Source: Paenibacillus sp. HGH0039
GTDB lineage: Bacteria > Bacillota > Bacilli > Paenibacillales > NBRC-103111
Direction: 5' to 3'
DNA length: 64,000 nucleotides
NCBI RefSeq assembly: GCF_000411255.1
Contig: NZ_KE150413.1
Coordinates: 548,794-612,793 of the forward strand
Part shown: positions 34,921 to 43,487 of the stretch, in pieces
Layout of the letters: each line of letters opens with the position of its first letter
Position numbering within the stretch: the stretch's first letter is position 1
Translations under genes and position numbers: made by a program
Notes under the pieces: model-generated
Told to the model about the DNA's origin: nothing
The model's database searches: none
Seen by the model: only the letters and a program-made list of their open reading frames with translations

Positions 34921-35895
34921 ATGACAAAAGATCAACAAACAGGAACAGAGGCAGGACAATTCCAACCGGTACTAGATCCGTTTATGAAACCGGGGAAAGA
35001 CGACTCCCGGGAGGCGGAGCAGGGCGGGCAGCAGGATGACCTATCTTTGCCGCATGGCATCCGCATGGATGATCCCGTACGTATGTACCTGAAAGAAATC
35101 GGACGTGTAGGGCTTCTTTCGGCTGAGGAGGAAGTCAATATCGCCAAACGGATCGAGCAGGGCGACGAGGAAGCGAAGCGTATTCTGGCGGAAGCGAATC
35201 TGCGTCTGGTCGTCAGCATCGCCAGAAGATACGCGGGCCGCGGCATGCTGTTCCTTGATCTGATCCAGGAAGGCAATATGGGACTGATGAAGGCCGTCGA
35301 GAAGTTCGACTATACCAAAGGATATAAATTCAGTACTTATGCGACCTGGTGGATCCGTCAGGCCATCACCCGCTCCATCGCCGACCAGGCGCGCACGATC
35401 CGTATTCCCGTTCATATGGTGGAAACGATCAACAAGCTGAGCCGCGTATCGCGCGAACTCCTTCAGGATCTCGGACGGGAGCCCGCTCCCGAGGAAATCG
35501 CCAAAGAGATGGAGCTCAGCGTAGAGAAAGTCCGCGAGATTATGAAGATCGCCCAGGAGCCGGTGTCGCTTGAAACCCCTGTCGGCGAAGAAAGCGACAC
35601 GAACCTGGGAGATTTCATCGAGGACCAGGACGCGATGGCTCCGGCCGACGCCGCCGCGTTCGAGCTGCTGAAGGTGCAGCTGGAGGACGTGCTCGACACG
35701 CTGAGCGAGCGGGAGGAGAACGTGCTGCGCCTGCGCTTCGGGCTCGACGACGGGCGTACCCGCACGCTGGAAGAGGTCGGCCAGGTATTCGGCGTCACCC
35801 GCGAAAGAATCCGCCAGATCGAGGCGAAGGCTCTGCGTAAGCTTAGACACCCGAGCCGCAGCAAACGGTTGAAGGATTTTCTGGACGAATCATAA
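34921..35895 (+). CDS. SigA-like sigma-70 factor lacking region 1.1
   Basis: 324 residues. Regions 1.2 to 4.2 are essentially those of the primary sigma factor: [78 protein letters not shown], and [20 protein letters not shown]. The roughly 75-residue region 1.1 of housekeeping SigA is replaced by about 45 Gln/Gly/Asp-rich residues. The gene stands alone, not in a dnaG-rpoD operon, so it is most likely a second, group-2-like copy; it should read SigA-type promoters. Start at ATG 34921; an upstream in-frame GTG at 34792 gives an unlikely hydrophobic extension. Confidence 0.85.
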   Translation: MTKDQQTGTEAGQFQPVLDPFMKPGKDDSREAEQGGQQDDLSLPHGIRMDDPVRMYLKEIGRVGLLSAEEEVNIAKRIEQGDEEAKRILAEANLRLVVSIARRYAGRGMLFLDLIQEGNMGLMKAVEKFDYTKGYKFSTYATWWIRQAITRSIADQARTIRIPVHMVETINKLSRVSRELLQDLGREPAPEEIAKEMELSVEKVREIMKIAQEPVSLETPVGEESDTNLGDFIEDQDAMAPADAAAFELLKVQLEDVLDTLSEREENVLRLRFGLDDGRTRTLEEVGQVFGVTRERIRQIEAKALRKLRHPSRSKRLKDFLDES

Positions 35896-35916
35896 GAGCA
35901 GGGGGAGATGAAAGGC

Positions 35917-36156
35917 ATGACTGCAGGGTTTGTCATCCGCTGTCTGAACTGCGGAGAAGAACATAAAGTGGTGCCCGGCCAGCGTGCTTACCGGGACGAG
36001 CGCATCGTGTTCGGCACGGACAATTACGGCGCCGATCAGATTTCCTGCGAATGCGGGAACGCTCTGGAGGAGCACAGCGAATACAAGGGCGAAGCGTTTC
36101 ACAGCGAGTTCGTCGTGAAATGGCGGGATTTATCCGGCAAGGAACCGGTCAACTGA
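35917..36156 (+). CDS. Small zinc-ribbon protein
   Basis: 79 residues with a CLNC...CEC four-cysteine knuckle (CLNCGEEH near residue 9 and SCECGNAL near 47), consistent with one structural zinc. No other domain. It follows the sigma-factor gene by 21 bp and may be cotranscribed. ATG 35917 is favoured because GGGGGAG lies 9 bases before it; ATG 35908 abuts that site. Function unknown. Confidence 0.65.
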   Translation: MTAGFVIRCLNCGEEHKVVPGQRAYRDERIVFGTDNYGADQISCECGNALEEHSEYKGEAFHSEFVVKWRDLSGKEPVN

Positions 36157-36213
36157 CCGGGTAACATCCGATTGCACGTTCAACAATGGCATTGAATAGA
36201 GCCGTTCCGGCAG

Positions 36214-36277
36214 GGCACTTTCCCGGTCCAGGTACTCGCGCGAGGCGCGGTATCTCACCGGCGGAAGTGCCTTTTGT
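36214..36277 (+). terminator. Terminator
   Basis: GGCACTTTCCCGG...CCGGCGGAAGTGCC imperfect long stem followed by TTTTG, between the zinc-ribbon gene and nrnB. Confidence 0.65.
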
Positions 36278-36391
36278 TGTTGAAGCGAAAGAAAGAGGGT
36301 TGCATAGTCCGGCCGTTCTGTGGAAAAATTAGCAGGGATTAAAGCCCGCCCGGCGAAGGACGGGAAATTAACGGCAAGGAGGCGGAGTCCG

Positions 36392-37582
36392 ATGATTCAT
36401 TTGTATACACATAACGACCTGGACGGAGTGGGCTGCGGCATTCTCGCCAAATGCGCGTTCGGTGAAGAAGCGGAGGTCCGGTACAACTCCGTGGAAGGAC
36501 TGAACGTCCAGGTCCAGAAGTTTCTGGAACTTGCCCGGCAGGGAAAGGTCAAGCACGAGTACCTCTACATTACAGACTTGTCCGTTAACGAACAGAACGA
36601 GCAGGAGCTGAACGAATACGCGCAATCCGGCGGCAAAATCAGCATGATCGACCACCATAAGACGGCGCTGCACTTCAATGCGTATCCATGGGCGGCGGTT
36701 ACCGTGGCGTATCCCGATGGGAGGCTCGCTTCCGCGACGTCCCTGTTCTACGAGCACCTGATGCGGAACGGGTTTTTGAAAGCGACTCCTGCGCTGGATG
36801 AATTCGTCGAGCTGGTCCGCCAGTACGACACTTGGGAATGGGAGGCGAACGGCAACGCGCAGGCCAAGCGGCTGAACGATCTGTTCTACCTCGTGTCCAT
36901 TGACGAATTCGAGGAGAAAATGGTGCCCCGACTCCTGGGAAGCGAACCGTTCGCTTTCGATGATTTCGAAGAAAAAATTCTGGATATGGAAGAGAGTAAA
37001 ATCGAGCGCTATATCCGGAGAAAACGCCGAGAAATCGTCCAGACCTTCATTCACGATTACTGCGTAGGCATTGTCCACGCGGAATCGTATCATTCCGAAC
37101 TGGGCAACGAGCTGGGCAAGGAGTACCCGCATCTGGACTACATCGCGATTCTGAATATGGGCGGCAAGCGCGTCAGCTTCCGGACCATCCACGATCACGT
37201 GGATGTTTCCCAGGTGGCCGGACGCTACGGCGGCGGCGGTCATGCGAAGGCTTCCGGCTGCTCGCTGACCGACGAGGTTTACCCGGCCTATGTGGCCGAG
37301 CCGTTCTCCGTCGAGCCGATCCGCACGGACGCTTTCCGCAACTACTACAACGTGAAAAACAGCAGCTTCGGAACGCTGTATGAAGGGCGCAGCGACACGC
37401 GCTTCTTCCTCTATCCCTTCGACGGAAAGTGGAAGATGGAGAGTAACGGCGAAGAAGTCGACGCTTCGTACGAAACGTACGAGGAAGCCGAGCGTTTTAT
37501 TAAACGGCATTATGCCGCGTGGCTGGTCCGGGATGAAGTGTTCGTGAAATTTCTGATGAGGCATTTCAGAAAAGAAACTTGA
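36392..37582 (+). CDS. nrnB: DHH-family nanoRNase, NrnB-like
   Basis: 396 residues. N-terminal DHH domain: HNDLDGVGCGIL (about 6-17), DLSVNEQ and the name-giving IDHHKTA (about 103-109); C-terminal DHHA1 domain with GRYGGGGHAKASG (about 274-286). Length and both motifs match B. subtilis NrnB (YngD), a 3'-5' enzyme degrading very short RNA or pApA-type products. ATG 36392 has AAGGAGG upstream and is preferred over a 24-residue longer form. Another DHH-type phosphoesterase function is possible. Confidence 0.85.
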   Translation: MIHLYTHNDLDGVGCGILAKCAFGEEAEVRYNSVEGLNVQVQKFLELARQGKVKHEYLYITDLSVNEQNEQELNEYAQSGGKISMIDHHKTALHFNAYPWAAVTVAYPDGRLASATSLFYEHLMRNGFLKATPALDEFVELVRQYDTWEWEANGNAQAKRLNDLFYLVSIDEFEEKMVPRLLGSEPFAFDDFEEKILDMEESKIERYIRRKRREIVQTFIHDYCVGIVHAESYHSELGNELGKEYPHLDYIAILNMGGKRVSFRTIHDHVDVSQVAGRYGGGGHAKASGCSLTDEVYPAYVAEPFSVEPIRTDAFRNYYNVKNSSFGTLYEGRSDTRFFLYPFDGKWKMESNGEEVDASYETYEEAERFIKRHYAAWLVRDEVFVKFLMRHFRKET

Positions 37583-37614
37583 GCCGTGCGGCCGGGCAGA
37601 AGGCTGCTGAAGAC

Positions 37615-37648
37615 GACAAAGTGCATACCCCGCGGTATGCACTTTGTC
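37615..37648 (+). terminator. Strong hairpin after nrnB
   Basis: GACAAAGTGCATACC...GGTATGCACTTTGTC perfect 15 bp stem with a 4 base loop; no good T-run, so terminator function is only likely. Confidence 0.55.
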
Positions 37649-37683
37649 AAATTTATGGGGATAACATCGGCTTCCTATTTAAA

Positions 37684-37731
37684 CAAACGGGACAGTCCCT
37701 CCAAGCTTTAGGCTTATAAGGGCTGTCCTAT
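37684..37731 (-). terminator. Terminator of the monooxygenase gene
   Basis: Minus strand GGACAGCCCTT...GAGGGACTGTCC stem (one bulge) followed by CGTTTGTTT, just beyond the stop at 37752. Confidence 0.6.
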
Positions 37732-37751
37732 GTTTTAATCAGTATGGGATG

Positions 37752-39056
37752 TTAAATACCCAAATGTGCCCTCAGAGTCGAGCCTGCATATTCGCTTCTG
37801 AACAAGCCTCTTTCAACCAACTGCGGCATAAGTTTTTCAAAAAATAGTTCCATAGATTGTTCTGAACCGCCCGGAAGAGCTATAAATCCGTCAATCGCTC
37901 CAGCCTCAAACCGCTCCCTAATATCGTTCAACACGTCCTCAACCGTTCCAACGGAAACCCAGTGAGCGGATCCGACGACCTCCGGCCTTGCCAGCACTTC
38001 TTCCACTGTAGGCTGATGGTTTGTAATATACCGGCGCAACAGCTCGGCATGTGTCCGGCTGCGGACTGGCTGATCCGGATCGGGAAGCATAGCGGCAGTT
38101 ACGCGATGATCCAAAGCAAAGCCGCTTAAATCAAGGCCAAGCACGGATTTGAGCGATACATGTCTGCGCTCCGTACTCAAATGTGCGTGTGCGGCCTTAT
38201 GTAATTCATGCGCCTCCTCGCGAGTTTCAGCCAAGAAAAAATATAATCCGGGCAAAACTCTGATGGCGTCCGGATTGCGTCCATGCTCCTGGGCTCTTCT
38301 TCTCAAATCATTTCGCAATTCCACTCCGGACTCAAGATCCGGCATCGCCGCAAAAATAGCATCCGCTACGGAAGAGGCGAAGTTTCGTCCTATATCTGAC
38401 GCGCCTGCTTGAAATAAAGGAATGGATCCCGATTTATGGGCAGGCAAAGTAAGCGGTCCCCGGACACTGAAAAACTCACCCGAATGATGAATGGAGGAAA
38501 TTTTGTCCTTATCGGAAAATAGGCCTGACTCGCGGTCCATCACAATTGCTTCATGCGGAAAACTTTCCCAGAGCTTTCGTACGACATCCGTAAATTCCAT
38601 GGCTTTCGCATATCTTTCTTGCGGTGAAGGCATGGGTGAATCACCGAAATTTTCTGCGCCTTCAATCGAAGTCACGATATTCCAGCCGGCGCGACCGTTG
38701 CTGAGCCAGTGCAGCGACTGAAGCTGCCGTGCGACAACATACGGCGGATTGAAAGTGGTGGAAACCGTTGTAACCAATCCAATCCGCTTGGTTTCACGAG
38801 CAATCGCCGCAAACATCATGGTAGGGTCGGGGCTGCCGAAATTAGCGGAATCGCCCAGCATCTGCGGGCTAACATAAAGATAATCCGCTTTGAAAAGGAA
38901 GTCGAGCTTTGCCTTCTCCGCCATCTTTGCCAAATCAATATAGTAGTCAATGGAATCCATTTTTTCCACACCGCTGTCTGGACGCCTCCAGCCGTCTCCT
39001 TTCATCCAAGTCGCAGATAAGGACAATCCAATACATAATTGTCTGTTAGTGGTCAA
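37752..39056 (-). CDS. LLM-class flavin monooxygenase, NtaA/SnaA/DszA-like
   Basis: 434 residues. FMNH2-dependent luciferase-like TIM barrel of the nitrilotriacetate monooxygenase subgroup: LGLSLSATWMKGDGWR start, FLFKADYLYVSP, ISTTFNPPYVVARQLQSLHWLSNGRAGWNIVTS, PLFQAGASDIGR. Subgroup members oxidise aminopolycarboxylates, sulfonates, dibenzothiophene sulfone or unknown compounds; it needs a partner flavin reductase, none adjacent. The TTG start at 39056 is chosen because GAAAGG lies 9 bases ahead; an in-frame TTG at 39095 lacks a site. A Fur-type box lies in the promoter and an AraC gene upstream. Local GC is lower than the neighbours. Confidence 0.82.
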   Translation of the reverse strand: MTTNRQLCIGLSLSATWMKGDGWRRPDSGVEKMDSIDYYIDLAKMAEKAKLDFLFKADYLYVSPQMLGDSANFGSPDPTMMFAAIARETKRIGLVTTVSTTFNPPYVVARQLQSLHWLSNGRAGWNIVTSIEGAENFGDSPMPSPQERYAKAMEFTDVVRKLWESFPHEAIVMDRESGLFSDKDKISSIHHSGEFFSVRGPLTLPAHKSGSIPLFQAGASDIGRNFASSVADAIFAAMPDLESGVELRNDLRRRAQEHGRNPDAIRVLPGLYFFLAETREEAHELHKAAHAHLSTERRHVSLKSVLGLDLSGFALDHRVTAAMLPDPDQPVRSRTHAELLRRYITNHQPTVEEVLARPEVVGSAHWVSVGTVEDVLNDIRERFEAGAIDGFIALPGGSEQSMELFFEKLMPQLVERGLFRSEYAGSTLRAHLGI

Positions 39057-39099
39057 TTCTATCAACCTTTCTATATCATAAAAATAGTTTCGCAATAGT

Positions 39100-39118
39100 A
39101 ATAATGATTCTCATTATC
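39100..39118 (-). promoter_or_regulatory. Fur-type box before the monooxygenase gene
   Basis: AATAATGATTCTCATTATC matches the 19 bp Fur consensus GATAATGATAATCATTATC at 16 positions. It overlaps TTGATA-17-TATTGC read on the minus strand, so iron-loaded Fur would block transcription. Confidence 0.65.
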
Positions 39119-39209
39119 AATGTATAGTGTAGCAAGGACTACAGAAAATGCAAATACACAAATCGCGAATGCTATATGTATGATTATCTAATTCAGGCTT
39201 GCCGTGCGG

Positions 39210-40037
39210 TTATTTATGATTCTCTATTTTATGTGTGTATGCGGAGGGAGACACACCGAATTTCTTTTTAAATACTCTGCTGAAATAGAGCTGATTGGCA
39301 TAACCGACACTGACGGCAATATCGCGGATGGGAAAATGGCCTGCTTTAAGCAATTCACTCGCTCTTTCCATACGATAATGAATGACATAATCGATGGGAC
39401 GCAGCCCCGTATATTTGTGAAAGAAGTAGGAGAAGCGTTTGGGACTCATTGCATGCAGCTCAGCTAACTCGCTGAGTGTCAACGGATTCATATAATGCCC
39501 GTTAATGTATGCAACGGCCTCCTCTATCACTCTTTTATTTGGAAAATGGCCGTTCTCCCGATACCTGCAACCTACCAGAACTTGATGCACGATGCTTAAG
39601 AATAATTCCTTGACGCGAAGTTTTCCTATCCCTCCAAGGGTATGGACATTCTGATGGAGCATGATCAGTAACTGTATCACTCTCGGATTTACTCCAGGTT
39701 CAAGCTTGAAATGAGAGCCGCATTCATGACCTCTATTTCCATCACCTAATTTGTCCAATCGATAAAAAAGTAAAGAGTACTCGAGCTCTGATTGTCCTAT
39801 AACTCGGGAGTCCAGCCGCATGCCTGGAGCCGCATGGAATACCGATCCCGGAAGTAATTCGTAGGCCGTTCCGTTCACACACATTTTAGCTTCTCCGCGA
39901 ATGATAAAAAGAAATCCGTGGCTTACGGTCCTAAAGTCGCTCAATATACTTTCCGGCTGGATGACTAAACGGTAGGCACTTTCTATATCGCAGGAACAGC
40001 TGGCATATATCTCGGCTAATTTATCCAAATCTATCAT
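39210..40037 (-). CDS. AraC-family transcriptional regulator
   Basis: 275 residues. N-terminal cupin-like sensor (residues about 25-130: GFLFIIRGEAKMCVNGTAYELLPGSVFHAAPG) and C-terminal double HTH (about 175-270: PLTLSELAELHAMSPKRFSYFFHKYTGLRPIDYVIHYRMERASELL, then YANQLYFSRVFKKKFGVSPSAY). Same strand and just upstream of the Fur-boxed monooxygenase, so probably its activator or a siderophore/ligand sensor. Lower GC than flanking genes. ATG with GCAGGTG. Confidence 0.87.
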   Translation of the reverse strand: MIDLDKLAEIYASCSCDIESAYRLVIQPESILSDFRTVSHGFLFIIRGEAKMCVNGTAYELLPGSVFHAAPGMRLDSRVIGQSELEYSLLFYRLDKLGDGNRGHECGSHFKLEPGVNPRVIQLLIMLHQNVHTLGGIGKLRVKELFLSIVHQVLVGCRYRENGHFPNKRVIEEAVAYINGHYMNPLTLSELAELHAMSPKRFSYFFHKYTGLRPIDYVIHYRMERASELLKAGHFPIRDIAVSVGYANQLYFSRVFKKKFGVSPSAYTHKIENHK

Positions 40038-40369
40038 TGTGCTACACCTGCTTCCTATCTGGTCTATTGGCTTTCCTAAAGGTTCATGTCATTTATAATT
40101 TATCCCATTTTACAAAATAAAAGAACAGCTTCCCGGAGGAAGGGGACCGCTGCCGCAAAGGATGTATACGATTAATTCAGCTATTTGAATCGGCTGTCTC
40201 TCCTGTTCGAATGAAATCTGTTGTGCCGTTAAAGGTGAACGGCCTTAAGGAGATTACGGTGCGGGCATCGGGGGTAAGGTGTACACATAACGGGCGGGAA
40301 AACTTCCGTGAATGGCGCTTTCCGCCGAGGGAGCCGCCCCGTAAACGTTTTTCGGAAGGGGAGAGGGCA
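40038..40369. other. Intergenic region without recognised gene
   Basis: About 330 bp between divergent AraC and uronate-dehydrogenase-like genes. An open frame continues upstream of the latter to 40211, but it lacks a ribosome site and any family-like sequence. Nothing else recognised. Confidence 0.5.
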
Positions 40370-41161
40370 GTGAGAAGGAAAATTCTCATCACGGGAGCGT
40401 CGGGAAGAATCGGCAGCGCGCTGCTGGACGGGCTGGGGAGCCTGGACCGTTACGACATCACGGCGGCCGATCTGGAAGCCGATGAGGAGGCCGGAGTCGT
40501 CCGGTTGGATGTGACGGATGCGGACCGGTTGGAGGAACTGACGAAAGGCGTGGATACGATTCTGCACATTGCCTGGGCTAAGGACGACGAGGATTTCTTG
40601 GGGAAAGTGCTGCCGATCAACGTGGCGGGCGCTTACCGGGTTTATGAAGCCGCCCGCAAGAACGGAGTGAAGCGGGTCATTTTCGCCAGCTCCAATCATG
40701 CGACGGGGTTTTACAAGGTCGGGGAGGACGTGGAGGTTACGGACCCTTACCGGCCGGATAGCTTTTACGGACTCAGCAAGTGTACTATCGAACTGCTCGG
40801 GCGCTTGTATGCGGATAAGTACGGGATTTCTTCCTTCAATATGCGGATCGGCAATTTTCCCGGCGATGACCGTCCTCATTCCGAACGTTCGGCTCACATC
40901 TGGATTTCGTCCCGGGACATGGTGCAGCTTGCCGAGCGCTGCATAGAAGCGGACGCGTCGATGAAGTACCTCGTCCTCTACGGAACGTCGGCGAATACAG
41001 GCAATTATTACGATATCGGCTATTTAAAAGAACTGATCGGCTATGCTCCGCAGGACGATTCCGCCGTTCTGATGGAGGAAGCCCGGCAGCGGCGCGAGAA
41101 CATCAAGGAAGACGAAACTCCGTATCAGGGGGGAAGCTTCGTGGATAAGAAGCCTTCCTAG
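40370..41161 (+). CDS. NAD-dependent sugar dehydrogenase, uronate-dehydrogenase-like
   Basis: 263 residues. Extended SDR: ILITGASGRIGSALL cofactor loop; catalytic Ser in VIFASSNHATGFY and Tyr-Lys in DSFYGLSKCTIELL (YxxxK). The ASSNHATG and YGLSKC elements and total length resemble bacterial uronate dehydrogenase, which oxidises glucuronate/galacturonate to the lactone; an epimerase function is the alternative. The GTG start follows GGGGAGAGGG. It is a single-gene unit with its own terminator, so no pathway context helps. Confidence 0.75.
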   Translation: MRRKILITGASGRIGSALLDGLGSLDRYDITAADLEADEEAGVVRLDVTDADRLEELTKGVDTILHIAWAKDDEDFLGKVLPINVAGAYRVYEAARKNGVKRVIFASSNHATGFYKVGEDVEVTDPYRPDSFYGLSKCTIELLGRLYADKYGISSFNMRIGNFPGDDRPHSERSAHIWISSRDMVQLAERCIEADASMKYLVLYGTSANTGNYYDIGYLKELIGYAPQDDSAVLMEEARQRRENIKEDETPYQGGSFVDKKPS

Positions 41162-41249
41162 GAATCTCGCGGGAGTTATACGTTTACGTGTAACTTCCGT
41201 TGTATCCGGAGCCGGACCCGGCTCTCGGCACGCAGGCAAGCATAAACGT

Positions 41250-41281
41250 AACCCCCGGTATAGAGAATACCGGGGGTTTTT
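41250..41281 (+). terminator. Terminator after uronate-dehydrogenase-like gene
   Basis: AACCCCCGGTAT...ATACCGGGGGTT 12 bp stem, TTTTT. Confidence 0.9.
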
Positions 41282-41339
41282 GGTTTTGAAGCGTGCCGGC
41301 ACCGATGGCGGCGGAGGGGATGGCGTTTTTCGGGCACTC

Positions 41340-41888
41340 TCAGATCCCGAAATGCCCGATCACCACGCCGCCGTAGACGAACGCGGCAATGATCACGAAC
41401 GCCGGATGGATTTTGCGCCTTTGCATGGCCCAGTAGGCGACGGCGGCAATGCCGAGCGACTGCCAGATGCCGATGGATTGGATGGAGCCTTCCGCCATCT
41501 GCCAGGTCAGCACGACCATCATGACGGCGATGACGGGCTGGACGAGCAGCGTCATGCCTTTCACGACGGAGGACTGCCGGTGCTTCTGAAGCAGCTTCAG
41601 AAGCACGATCAGAGCGACCGCCGAAGGAACGACAGTCGCGGCTATGGCGACGGCCAGCCCGAACCAGCCGGCGGCGTCGTAGCCGACGTAAGCGGCGATC
41701 TTCGTCGCGATCGGCCCGGGCAGCGTGTTGCCCAGCGCAAGGATGTTGGAGAACTGGCGGTCGTCCGCCCAGTGATAATGCGTGACAACCTCCTGATACA
41801 CGAGGGGAATGGAGGAGGGCCCTCCTCCGTAACCGAGGACGTTGGCGACGAAAAAACCGATGAACAGGTTCAGCCATTCTTCCATCAT
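41340..41888 (-). CDS. Chromate transporter, short-chain half (ChrA/YwrA-like)
   Basis: 182 residues, about five to six membrane helices, one CHR domain: FVANVLGYGGGPSSIPLVYQEVV and LPGPIATKIAAYVGYDAAG are family hallmarks. Short-chain CHR proteins work as heterodimers with a second half, here encoded immediately upstream with a 4 bp overlap. The pair exports chromate (or related oxyanions) in B. subtilis (YwrA/YwrB). ATG start. Confidence 0.87.
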   Translation of the reverse strand: MMEEWLNLFIGFFVANVLGYGGGPSSIPLVYQEVVTHYHWADDRQFSNILALGNTLPGPIATKIAAYVGYDAAGWFGLAVAIAATVVPSAVALIVLLKLLQKHRQSSVVKGMTLLVQPVIAVMMVVLTWQMAEGSIQSIGIWQSLGIAAVAYWAMQRRKIHPAFVIIAAFVYGGVVIGHFGI

Positions 41889-42508
41889 GAACCGTCCTCT
41901 TTTCCGTCATCCGGTGTGCCGCTTTTGCCCAGCTTGCCCCGCAGCCGGCGGACGGCTTTGTAATGAAACGCGCCGTAGGCCAGGAAAGCGATGATCACAA
42001 TCGCCGCGTGGATATGGATGACCTCAAGCATCACCAGCGACAGCGCGAAAAATCCGAAGCCCGCCGGCTTGCCGAGCCCTTTGACGGCCCGTTCGGCGAA
42101 CTCGTAGGCCATCAGGCCGATCATCACGGCCACGACCGGGACGACGGCGGCGATCATCCCTTGCACGACGGTTGAGCTGCTCAAGTAGCCGACCACGGAA
42201 AGCAGCGCGATCATCGCCACCGACGAAGGCAGAATATGCGCGATGACGGCGACGATAGCGCCGGGTGTGCCTTTCTGCCGGTAGCCGAGATAGGCGGCGA
42301 TCTTCGTCGCGATCGGACCCGGGAGGGCGTTGGCGAGCGCCAGAATTTCGCCGAACTCCTCGTCTTCCATCCAGCCGTAATGATTGACGGCCTCATAGCG
42401 GATCAGCGGAATGACGGACGGACCTCCGCCGTAGCCGAGAATGCCGGTTTTGACCATTGCCGAGGTCAGTTCGTAGTAGGGCTTTCGCCCGCGGGAAGCC
42501 TGTTCCAT
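41885..42508 (-). CDS. Chromate transporter, short-chain half (ChrB/YwrB-like)
   Basis: 207 residues with the same CHR fold as its partner: GILGYGGGPSVIPLIRYEAV, ALPGPIATKIAAYLGYRQKG. The opposite-topology partner follows with ATGA overlap, and the upstream regulator gene ends one base before this ATG, so the three form one operon equivalent to B. subtilis chrS-ywrB-ywrA. Confidence 0.87.
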   Translation of the reverse strand: MEQASRGRKPYYELTSAMVKTGILGYGGGPSVIPLIRYEAVNHYGWMEDEEFGEILALANALPGPIATKIAAYLGYRQKGTPGAIVAVIAHILPSSVAMIALLSVVGYLSSSTVVQGMIAAVVPVVAVMIGLMAYEFAERAVKGLGKPAGFGFFALSLVMLEVIHIHAAIVIIAFLAYGAFHYKAVRRLRGKLGKSGTPDDGKEDGS

Positions 42509-42509
42509 C

Positions 42510-42992
42510 TTACAACCTCATTCCCATGCGGCTTTTGAACCGGGTAATCAGCACCTGGCAGTCCACACTCGTAATGCCCGGCAGCGGGTACAGCTTTTCT
42601 TTGAGGAACAGCTCCATCTCCTGATGATTCGTAAAAAGCCCATGCATATGCAGCTTGCTCGGACCCGTCATGTGATAGAGACTCGTCACCGAAGGCTCTT
42701 CCGCCAGCCGGTCGGCCACTTGGTGCAGAAACTTGGGCTCTACCTCCACGTTAAAAAAAGCGGAGACCCCGATCCCGATTTTCTCGGGATTGATGACCGC
42801 GGTAAATCTTTCGATTACTCCCGTATCCATCAGAGCTTGTATCCGTCCCTGGACGGCCACACGCGATAACCCGATATCTTTGGCCAGGTCGGTATAGGAA
42901 ATGCGGCCGTTGGCGTTCAAGGCCCGGATAATTTTGCGGTCGGTTTCGTCGATTCCCACGGATTTGGTTCCCGGCGGCTCTTGGGTGTTCAT
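42510..42992 (-). CDS. Lrp/AsnC-family regulator, ChrS/YwrC-like
   Basis: 160 residues: AsnC-type HTH at the N-terminus ([40 protein letters not shown]) and a C-terminal RAM domain ([17 protein letters not shown]...). First gene of the chromate operon, in the same position as B. subtilis ChrS, so presumably a chromate-responsive local regulator. AAAAGGAGG ahead of ATG. Upstream TTCGTTA occurs twice, 37 bp apart (43019, 43056), in an AT-rich stretch that could be its binding region. Confidence 0.88.
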   Translation of the reverse strand: MNTQEPPGTKSVGIDETDRKIIRALNANGRISYTDLAKDIGLSRVAVQGRIQALMDTGVIERFTAVINPEKIGIGVSAFFNVEVEPKFLHQVADRLAEEPSVTSLYHMTGPSKLHMHGLFTNHQEMELFLKEKLYPLPGITSVDCQVLITRFKSRMGMRL

Positions 42993-43150
42993 TTTCGGAT
43001 TGCCTCCTTTTATTTCTATTCGTTAACATATTGTCGGATAAAAAAGTGAAAATATTTCGTTATGTAAGAATATATACGTATTTTCTTTCGTTTTCAAATT
43101 ATTTTACGGAAAATTGTGGCGTCCGCATGGAAATAAGCCGGTTTATTCCC

Positions 43151-43212
43151 GGCACGACGGAGCTTCCGGGTTCGGAAATTTCGGGTACGGAGCTCTTGGG
43201 TCCGGAAATCCG
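43151..43212 (+). repeat. 15-bp tandem repeat, three full units and one partial
   Basis: Units GGGTTCGGAAATTTC, GGGTACGGAGCTCTT and GGGTCCGGAAATCCG follow one another (43168-43212), with a degenerate unit before them. In one frame they read GSEIS-GTELL-GPEIR, but no gene with a ribosome site contains them. Confidence 0.65.
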
Positions 43213-43388
43213 GCATCTCGTTCCGGCCCCTGGAGTTATGCTTTGACCATTCCGGAGCGGACGAGGAGCTTCCTCTTAGCCCTCTTGCGGGTATTGAAGA
43301 AGGGGGCGTGAGGCTGCGGAGGATAGAGAAGAACAAGCCGCCGTCCGGTTAGTTTGACCGGAAAGAGGCCGCCGCATGAAAGGGCAGG

Positions 43389-43458
43389 CCGAAAAGACCC
43401 GACCGAAAAGAGCTGACCTAAAAGAGCCGACCGAAAAGACCCGACCGAAAAGACCCGG
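43389..43458 (+). repeat. 14-bp tandem repeat, five units
   Basis: Five consecutive 14-mers of the form CCGAAAAGACCCGA (variants CCGAAAAGAGCTGA, CCTAAAAGAGCCGA). The period is not a multiple of three, so it is non-coding; the last unit runs into the transporter terminator. Apart from these repeats the 490 bp gap from 42993 holds no gene I can support. Confidence 0.75.
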
Positions 43459-43474
43459 CAGCAAAACCGGGTCT
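43446..43474 (-). terminator. Terminator of the peptidase-ABC exporter gene
   Basis: Minus strand AGACCCGGTTTTGCTGCCGG-type stem (AGACCCGG...CCGGGTCT) followed by TTTTCGG, about 15 bp past the stop. Confidence 0.7.
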
Positions 43475-43487
43475 CCCGCGCTCTTTC

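Noticed and set aside
40211-40369. 53-residue N-terminal extension of the uronate-dehydrogenase-like protein
   Set aside because: The cofactor motif belongs within a few residues of the start in this family, and the GTG at 40370 has a good ribosome site.
43031-43246. Short frame with pentapeptide GSEIS-GTELL-GPEIR repeats
   Set aside because: No ribosome site and the neighbouring repeat has a 14 bp period; treated as non-coding minisatellites.
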